From Sulfurimonas sp. (lineage in GTDB: Bacteria; Campylobacterota; Campylobacteria; Campylobacterales; Sulfurimonadaceae): a stretch of 8,702 nucleotides of DNA. Below, one piece after another: positions 5,820-8,702 of the stretch (position 1 is the first letter of the stretch; each line of letters starts with the position of its first letter). A program made the position numbers and the translations under genes. The stretch covers positions 1-8,702 of the forward strand of contig JALSMC010000254.1 of assembly GCA_026987995.1 (NCBI GenBank). Reading direction: 5' to 3'. The notes beneath the pieces were generated by a model, which saw only the letters and a program-made list of their open reading frames with translations, was not told the DNA's origin and did not search any database.

Positions 5820-7046
5820 ATGAAAATAATAACACCACATTTTATATATTTTAAAGATAGAATTAGTACAAATCTATCTATCGCTTTTGATAAAGAGATA
5901 AAAAAAATAGCCCCTATTGAAGAGCTTAGAGAAGAATTTCCTGATGCTAAAGTTACGACACTGAGAGAAAATTCTCTCTTAATGCCTGGACTAATAAATG
6001 CACATGTGCACATAGAGTTTTCTGCAAACAAAACACACCTAAGTTATGGTGATTTTATGTCATGGTTATATAGTGTTATAGAAAATCGTGAAGAGCTTAT
6101 AGGCGGATGTAATAGCGAGTGCATGAGCAAAGCAATTGACTCAATGCTCCAAAACGGCATCACTACATTTGGTGCGATTAGTTCACATGGAATGGATTTA
6201 GAAGCATGCGAGAATGCTAAACAAAATGTTGTTTATTTCAACGAACTCATAGGCTCACAAGCAACAATGGCAGACACTCTTTTCACAGATTTTTTATCGC
6301 GTTTAGATGCAAGTAAAACTGTTAAACGCGACGGGTTTCAAGTGGGTGTTGCCATTCACTCTCCTTATGCTGTGCATCCTGTGCTTATCAAAAAGGCACT
6401 TGGTATTGTCAAGAGTGAAAAGCTTCCACTCACTGCTCATTTTATGGAAAGTCAAGCTGAACGCGACTGGCTTGACAAAAGTGATGGAGACTTTAAAAAG
6501 TTTTTTGTTGACCTACTTAAACAAGAAAAAAATGTCAGTGATGCACCTGAATTTTTAGAGCATTTTGAGGGAACACCTACACTTCTTACTCACGGAGTCC
6601 AAGCGAGTGATGAAGAACTAGACATCATTAAAACAAGTAGACATACTATCATTCACTGTCCTATCTCAAACCGTTTACTTGGCAACCCTACTCTTAACAT
6701 CAAAGCTTTAAACGATAAAAAGATACGATGGATAGTAGCGACAGATGGACTTAGTTCAAACTATAAACTTGACCTTTTTGAAGAGATGAAGATGTCTCTT
6801 TTTATGCACTCTGATGCACCTCTACTTGGATTTACAAAAGCACTTATAGATGGGGTAACTGTAAACGCAGCAGAGGCACTTGGAATAAATGCAGGGGAGA
6901 TAGCAGTAGGCAAAAATGCAGATATGATTGTTCTTGACTTAGAAAGTGAACCGAGCGAAGAGTTAGCAATTCACATCATACTACACCGTTACAATATATC
7001 AAAAGTTTACATTCAAGGTAAACTAGAAAAGGAAAACTCAATATGA
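5820..7046 (+). CDS. mqnX: Amidohydrolase, probable 6-aminodeoxyfutalosine deaminase
   Basis: 408 aa from the ATG at 5820. It is an amidohydrolase-superfamily (TIM-barrel) deaminase of the chlorohydrolase/SsnA type. Metal and catalytic residues are all visible: the HxH pair in NAHVHIEFS (H62, H64), H207 and E210 in TAHFMESQAERDW, H258 in LLTHGVQ, the HCPISNRLLG segment (279-288) and D309 in VATDGLSSN. The C-terminal GEIAVGKNADMIVLDLE is the usual end of the beta-sandwich domain. A related epsilonproteobacterial enzyme (Nitratiruptor Nis_0429) was shown to deaminate 6-aminodeoxyfutalosine in menaquinone synthesis; the substrate here is inferred from that. The longer GTG start at 5778 would cover the -10 box and adds non-homologous-looking residues; ATG 5811 is also possible but has no ribosome site. 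It overlaps sppA by ATGA. Confidence 0.82.
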   Translation: MKIITPHFIYFKDRISTNLSIAFDKEIKKIAPIEELREEFPDAKVTTLRENSLLMPGLINAHVHIEFSANKTHLSYGDFMSWLYSVIENREELIGGCNSECMSKAIDSMLQNGITTFGAISSHGMDLEACENAKQNVVYFNELIGSQATMADTLFTDFLSRLDASKTVKRDGFQVGVAIHSPYAVHPVLIKKALGIVKSEKLPLTAHFMESQAERDWLDKSDGDFKKFFVDLLKQEKNVSDAPEFLEHFEGTPTLLTHGVQASDEELDIIKTSRHTIIHCPISNRLLGNPTLNIKALNDKKIRWIVATDGLSSNYKLDLFEEMKMSLFMHSDAPLLGFTKALIDGVTVNAAEALGINAGEIAVGKNADMIVLDLESEPSEELAIHIILHRYNISKVYIQGKLEKENSI

Positions 7047-7912
7047 ACTTTATAAAAAAACTATTTTTACCCATAAGCATCCCTATGAAATTTATTCAAG
7101 ATCATTTCAAAGCGATGCTCTTTTTACTCTTACTCTTTTTACTCTTCGCACCACAAGATGAGCAGAGTTTAAAATCAAATAACCTTCAAGAAATAAACCT
7201 AGTGGGTCCTATAATGGATGCTACAGATATAGTGGCTAAAATAGATGCAGCAGCTGATAATGACTCCATAAAAGGGGTACTTTTAAGTGTGAACTCTCCA
7301 GGTGGTGCAGTCGCACCCTCTATAGAGATAGCTTATGCTATAAAGCGTTTAAAAGAAAAAAAGCCTGTCGTTGCTTATGCTAAAGGGACAATTGCAAGTG
7401 GTTCTTACTATGCTAGTATTTGGGCAGATGAGATCATAGCAAATCCAGGTAGCATGGTTGGAAGTATCGGGGTTATCATGAAGGGTGCAGATCTGAGTGA
7501 AGTTATGCAAAAAATCGGTATAAAAACACAAGGTGTTCATGCTGGAAAATATAAAGAGTTAGGTACAACAGATAGACCTTGGAATGATTATGAGGTAAAT
7601 GAGTTAAACAAGGTCATTCAAGGGACTTATGATATGTTTACTGCTGATGTTGCAAGTGCTAGGGACTTGAACCTCACTAAACGCGACTTCTTTGCAAATG
7701 CTCATATATTTACAGCCAAACAAGCTATGGAAGTTGGTTTAGTTGATTCTCTTGGTGTTGGATATGATGCCAAAAAGAGAGTCGTAGAACTGAGTGGTGT
7801 TAAAAGTCCTGTATGGAACAAAGAAGATAAGTTTGATAAGTTTATGAAAAAGCTCTCAGCATCTACTGCTGTAACACTCCATACTTATTTTCCAAGTATG
7901 GTTTTACGATAA
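7043..7912 (+). CDS. sppA: Signal peptide peptidase SppA (short, protease IV-like)
   Basis: 289 aa, the size of the single-domain SppA form rather than the double-length E. coli protein. It is a membrane-anchored Ser/Lys protease thought to degrade leftover signal peptides. A basic N-terminus (FIKKLF, KFIQDHFK) precedes one hydrophobic anchor (about 25-36, LFLLLLFLLF). The ClpP/crotonase-like fold shows NSPGGAVAPS (84-93), the nucleophile region GTIASGSYYAS (115-125) with probable Ser119, and NPGSMVGSIGVI (134-145). The probable general-base Lys lies in AGKYKELGTTDR (167-178), most likely Lys171. FTAKQAMEVGLVDSLG (223-238) is the typical distal motif. AAGGA lies 9 nt upstream of the ATG. It is coupled to the amidohydrolase, a pairing I recall in C. 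jejuni (Cj0067-Cj0068). Confidence 0.93.
   Translation: MNFIKKLFLPISIPMKFIQDHFKAMLFLLLLFLLFAPQDEQSLKSNNLQEINLVGPIMDATDIVAKIDAAADNDSIKGVLLSVNSPGGAVAPSIEIAYAIKRLKEKKPVVAYAKGTIASGSYYASIWADEIIANPGSMVGSIGVIMKGADLSEVMQKIGIKTQGVHAGKYKELGTTDRPWNDYEVNELNKVIQGTYDMFTADVASARDLNLTKRDFFANAHIFTAKQAMEVGLVDSLGVGYDAKKRVVELSGVKSPVWNKEDKFDKFMKKLSASTAVTLHTYFPSMVLR
7118..7147 (+). repeat. 15-bp in-frame tandem repeat in the sppA membrane anchor
   Basis: Two copies of CTCTTTTTACTCTTA/C in tandem, differing only at the last base, encode Leu-Phe-Leu-Leu-Leu and Leu-Phe-Leu-Leu-Phe. The unit is five codons, so copy gain or loss would change anchor length without a frameshift. Confidence 0.75.
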
Positions 7913-7917
7913 GTTTT

Positions 7918-7939
7918 TCACTCAAAGTGAGTGAGTTTT
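7918..7939 (+). terminator. Candidate terminator hairpin between convergent sppA and FmdE-like gene
   Basis: A perfect 7-bp inverted repeat, TCACTCA-AAG-TGAGTGA (7918-7934), starts 5 nt after the sppA stop and is followed by GTTTT, making it a modest intrinsic terminator for the plus strand. The right arm can alternatively pair with CTCACT at 7944-7949, in the end of the convergent gene. The U-run is short, so termination efficiency is uncertain. For the minus-strand gene the hairpin is followed by AAAAA, which is not a classical terminator in that direction. Confidence 0.55.
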
Positions 7940-8537
7940 AAAGCTCACTTACCTCGACAACTACATCTAAATTTTCAAAAATTCTCTGTACTCTATCTTG
8001 CCACATCTCACCAAATTCTTTTACATCTTGGGCAGTCGCCTTACCCGAACCCAGTTTTTTCATAAGTGGCATCATTTGAAGGTTTGGTTTAACAGGCTCT
8101 GGGTTATAAGTCACATCAACACTTTTTCCGTTATCTACTCGTGTAAATCTTGCTGATGCATCTATATCTGCATTAAAAGACATAAGAGAGTGACGAGCAA
8201 ACTGACCTTGAAGTCCTTTAAATCCACTTTTATCTGTGGCCCCTGTGATTTGAGAGATAACATTTCCTATAACTCCAGCTACACCATCCTCTAAGGACTC
8301 TTCAAACTCTACTTTTATATTTCCCCGAACAGCTCTCTCATTTGGAAAAAGTACTTTAAGGGCTTCTAGTGTTATGATGTAAGCACCTGCAACAGTTGGA
8401 CAAGAGTGTCCAGCAGATTTTACAACATCGAGGTATGAAAACTCATACTCACCCATAAGAAATGCACCTAAAACTTGTGAGAGTGGGTCTTTAACTTTTA
8501 TAACTTCTATTGTCTTAAAAAAATCTGGGTATTTCAT
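7938..8537 (-). CDS. FmdE-like protein of unknown function
   Basis: 199 aa. The segment SAGHSCPTVAGAY (41-53) resembles the GHxCP...G motif at the N-terminus of FmdE-family proteins (named after formylmethanofuran dehydrogenase subunit E), which bind a metal ion, usually zinc. A further conserved-looking Gly-rich stretch, QITGATDKSGFKG (96-108), occupies the place where classical FmdE has a TGCT-type motif; the Cys is Ala here. There is no signal peptide or membrane segment, so it is probably cytoplasmic. The formylmethanofuran pathway is not expected in this phylum, so the family name says little about function. The ATG overlaps the upstream xseA-like stop (ATGA) and has AAGGA 9 nt upstream, indicating cotranscription. 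It converges on sppA across the hairpin. Family assignment is moderate, from motif memory; the substrate is unknown. Confidence 0.75.
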   Translation of the reverse strand: MKYPDFFKTIEVIKVKDPLSQVLGAFLMGEYEFSYLDVVKSAGHSCPTVAGAYIITLEALKVLFPNERAVRGNIKVEFEESLEDGVAGVIGNVISQITGATDKSGFKGLQGQFARHSLMSFNADIDASARFTRVDNGKSVDVTYNPEPVKPNLQMMPLMKKLGSGKATAQDVKEFGEMWQDRVQRIFENLDVVVEVSEL

Positions 8538-8702
8538 ATTATGCTTTCCTTTTTGATAACTTTAGCGTTTATGCGAACTACATCGCTCTGCACTTCAAAC
8601 TCTTCACCAACACTTAAAGCTGATATATCTATCACTTTAGCATTTTGTGAAAGTTGTGCAAAACCTGTTTTTCTTTTAAATTTTGGATTATTAGATTCTA
8701 GT
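8534..8702 (-). CDS. xseA: Exodeoxyribonuclease VII large subunit, C-terminal end (cut by right window edge)
   Basis: Partial: the last 55 codons of a gene entering from the right. The residues LESNNPKFKRKTGFAQLSQN (first visible codon onward), then KVIDISALSVGEEFEVQ and a short final beta segment, match the XseA C-terminal pattern: Leu-x-x-x-x-Pro, Lys/Arg-x-Gly-[YF]-Ala, a strand, an 'l..Gd.l' turn, and a last strand ending in AKV. XseA with XseB forms exonuclease VII, which degrades single-stranded DNA. The catalytic part is outside the window, so the call rests only on this tail. Its TGA overlaps the ATG of the FmdE-like gene. Confidence 0.68.
   Translation of the reverse strand, partial: LESNNPKFKRKTGFAQLSQNAKVIDISALSVGEEFEVQSDVVRINAKVIKKESII

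Noticed and set aside
6307..6558. Plus-strand open frame of 83 codons inside the amidohydrolase gene
   Set aside because: It lies out of frame within a fully supported gene that has intact motifs across the region.
1..8702. Mobile element, CRISPR array, defence system or horizontally acquired island
   Set aside because: All genes fit a conserved core block, spacing is tight, and I found no transposase, integrase, direct-repeat array or clear composition break.

Overview
The window looks like an AT-rich chromosomal segment from a Campylobacterota (epsilonproteobacterial) genome. Protein style and gene order suggest a free-living Sulfurimonas-like organism, but this is inferred from recalled synteny, not from a search. 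The order fliY-fliM-fliA-(small membrane protein)-flhG-flhF-folK-aroQ, divergent from an amidohydrolase-sppA pair, matches what I remember of the Campylobacter jejuni Cj0059c-Cj0068 block. Helicobacter pylori has a similar block (HP1030-HP1038), with pepQ inserted between aroQ and folK; pepQ is absent here.

Left and centre (about 1-5724, minus strand): one tight operon-like run of eight genes, read right to left. It starts with two housekeeping enzymes, aroQ (shikimate pathway) and folK (folate pathway). Next come flhF and flhG, which set flagellar position and number, and a small two-helix membrane protein of unknown function. The run ends with fliA (sigma-28) and the flagellar switch genes fliM and fliY; fliY runs off the left edge. 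Most junctions are ATGA overlaps or gaps of 1-18 nt, so expression is probably coupled.

Middle (5725-5819): a short divergent intergenic region with a good TATAAT box for the rightward pair and a weaker TATAAA box for aroQ.

Right (5820-8702): on the plus strand, an amidohydrolase that is probably 6-aminodeoxyfutalosine deaminase (futalosine route to menaquinone) overlaps sppA, a membrane-anchored Ser/Lys signal peptide peptidase. A hairpin lies between sppA and a convergent minus-strand gene for an FmdE-like protein, which itself overlaps the 3' end of a gene whose C-terminus fits exonuclease VII large subunit (xseA), cut by the right edge.

The region is largely conserved core genome. I see no mobile element, CRISPR array, tRNA or rRNA, and no evidence for a new multi-gene system. 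The least explained parts are the small membrane protein between flhG and fliA, and the FmdE-like protein coupled to xseA.
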